5,441 bases of DNA from Methanolobus sp. UBA118 (GTDB taxonomy: Archaea > Halobacteriota > Methanosarcinia > Methanosarcinales > Methanosarcinaceae), in the NCBI GenBank assembly GCA_002508635.1, contig DACO01000010.1:1-5441 (forward strand), in the 5' to 3' direction. The position numbers and the translations under genes were made by a program. The notes under the pieces are model-generated. The model worked only from the letters and a program-made list of their open reading frames with translations, did not search any database and had not been told where the DNA came from. Each line of letters starts with the position of its first letter. The stretch's first letter is position 1. Positions 5,290 through 5,441 of this stretch are shown in pieces.

Positions 5290-5306
5290 CTTACGGTACC
5301 GATAAG
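5290..5306. repeat. Dyad at the predicted tsr3 transcription start
   Basis: CTTA-CGGTACCG-A-TAAG: an 8-base palindrome CGGTACCG (5294-5301) flanked by CTTA (5290-5293) and TAAG (5303-5306), perfectly symmetric except for one extra A at 5302. It overlaps the transcription start expected from the TATA-like element around 5328-5337 and could be an operator or leader hairpin. Confidence 0.3.
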
Positions 5307-5324
5307 GAAATATTATAGATATCT

Positions 5325-5357
5325 TTTTATATTTATACATCCTTTTTTAATTAAATA
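5325..5357. promoter_or_regulatory. Divergent promoter region tsr3 / minD-like gene
   Basis: On the minus strand TATAAATATA (5328-5337) would start tsr3 transcription near 5305, leaving a leader of about 30 bases. On the plus strand TTTATATTTATA (5326-5337) or AATTAAATAA (5349-5358) could serve the MinD-type gene, with starts near 5360 or 5380. The positions are estimated by eye in a very AT-rich stretch. Confidence 0.4.
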
Positions 5358-5394
5358 AAATTATAGAAGATTGTTTTCGATCTCGGGGTGTTCT

Positions 5395-5441
5395 ATGACC
5401 GCAAAAATATACACAATCATATCAGGAAAAGGTGGTACAGG
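5395..5441 (+). CDS. MinD/ParA-type P-loop ATPase, first 15 codons only, runs off right edge
   Basis: The visible N-terminus MTAKIYTIISGKGGT ends inside a deviant Walker A motif (SGKGGTG, normally followed by KT), with the signature lysine K11 typical of the MinD/ParA/Mrp ATPases that form ATP-sandwich dimers. The closest match in my memory is the archaeal MinD group, involved in positioning proteins or in cell division-like roles; Mrp/NBP35-type iron-sulfur carriers share this motif but usually have a longer N-terminus. The ATG at 5395 has GGGGTG (5385-5390) 4 bases upstream, complementary to the archaeal 16S tail. Too little is visible to decide the subfamily. Confidence 0.75.
   Translation, partial: MTAKIYTIISGKGGT

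Noticed and set aside
1..5441. Mobile element, prophage or CRISPR content
   Set aside because: No transposase, integrase, terminal repeats or regularly spaced repeats are visible; every gene is a chromosomal housekeeping or stress gene.

Overview
The window reads as a chromosomal piece of a methanogenic archaeon, most likely in the Methanosarcinales (Methanolobus, Methanococcoides or Methanohalophilus are my guesses from memory of similar proteins; no search was run). Archaeal signs are an archaeal-type topoisomerase I, a Tsr3 (DUF367) rRNA modification enzyme, a DPSL-type ferritin, a MinD-type ATPase, TATA-like promoter elements, and GGAG/GGTGA ribosome binding sites. Base composition is moderate in genes and very AT-rich between them. 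I see no mobile element, CRISPR array, tRNA or rRNA gene.

Layout, left to right. Positions 1-1310 (minus) hold the first 436 residues of DNA topoisomerase I, which runs off the left edge. Positions 1311-1606 have no gene: they hold the likely end of the next operon and the topA promoter. Positions 1607-3216 (minus) are a tight three-gene operon transcribed perR, peroxiredoxin, DPS-like ferritin. Positions 3217-3471 are a divergent promoter region rich in inverted repeats, including a long hairpin in the leader of the next gene. Positions 3472-4245 (plus) encode exonuclease III (xth). It runs head-on into, and overlaps by 34 bases, a minus-strand pair: tsr3 (4740-5273) followed by a LOG-like nucleotide-binding protein (4212-4709). 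Positions 5274-5394 are a second divergent promoter region, and the first 15 codons of a MinD/ParA-type ATPase start at 5395.

The coherent system is the peroxide-defence operon. A PerR-type metal-dependent repressor would sense peroxide and control its own transcript, a peroxiredoxin that reduces peroxide, and a thioferritin-like DPSL that can oxidise and store iron using peroxide. Exonuclease III, divergently transcribed from the same promoter region, repairs oxidised or abasic DNA, so it may belong to the same response. That coupling is inference from layout.

The most unusual points are the dyads in the perR/xth promoter, an 11-bp hairpin in the xth leader, a four-codon mini-ORF overlapping the peroxiredoxin start, and a Gly-to-Glu change beside a catalytic Asp of exonuclease III. 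All the gene families are known; I find no clearly new gene system.
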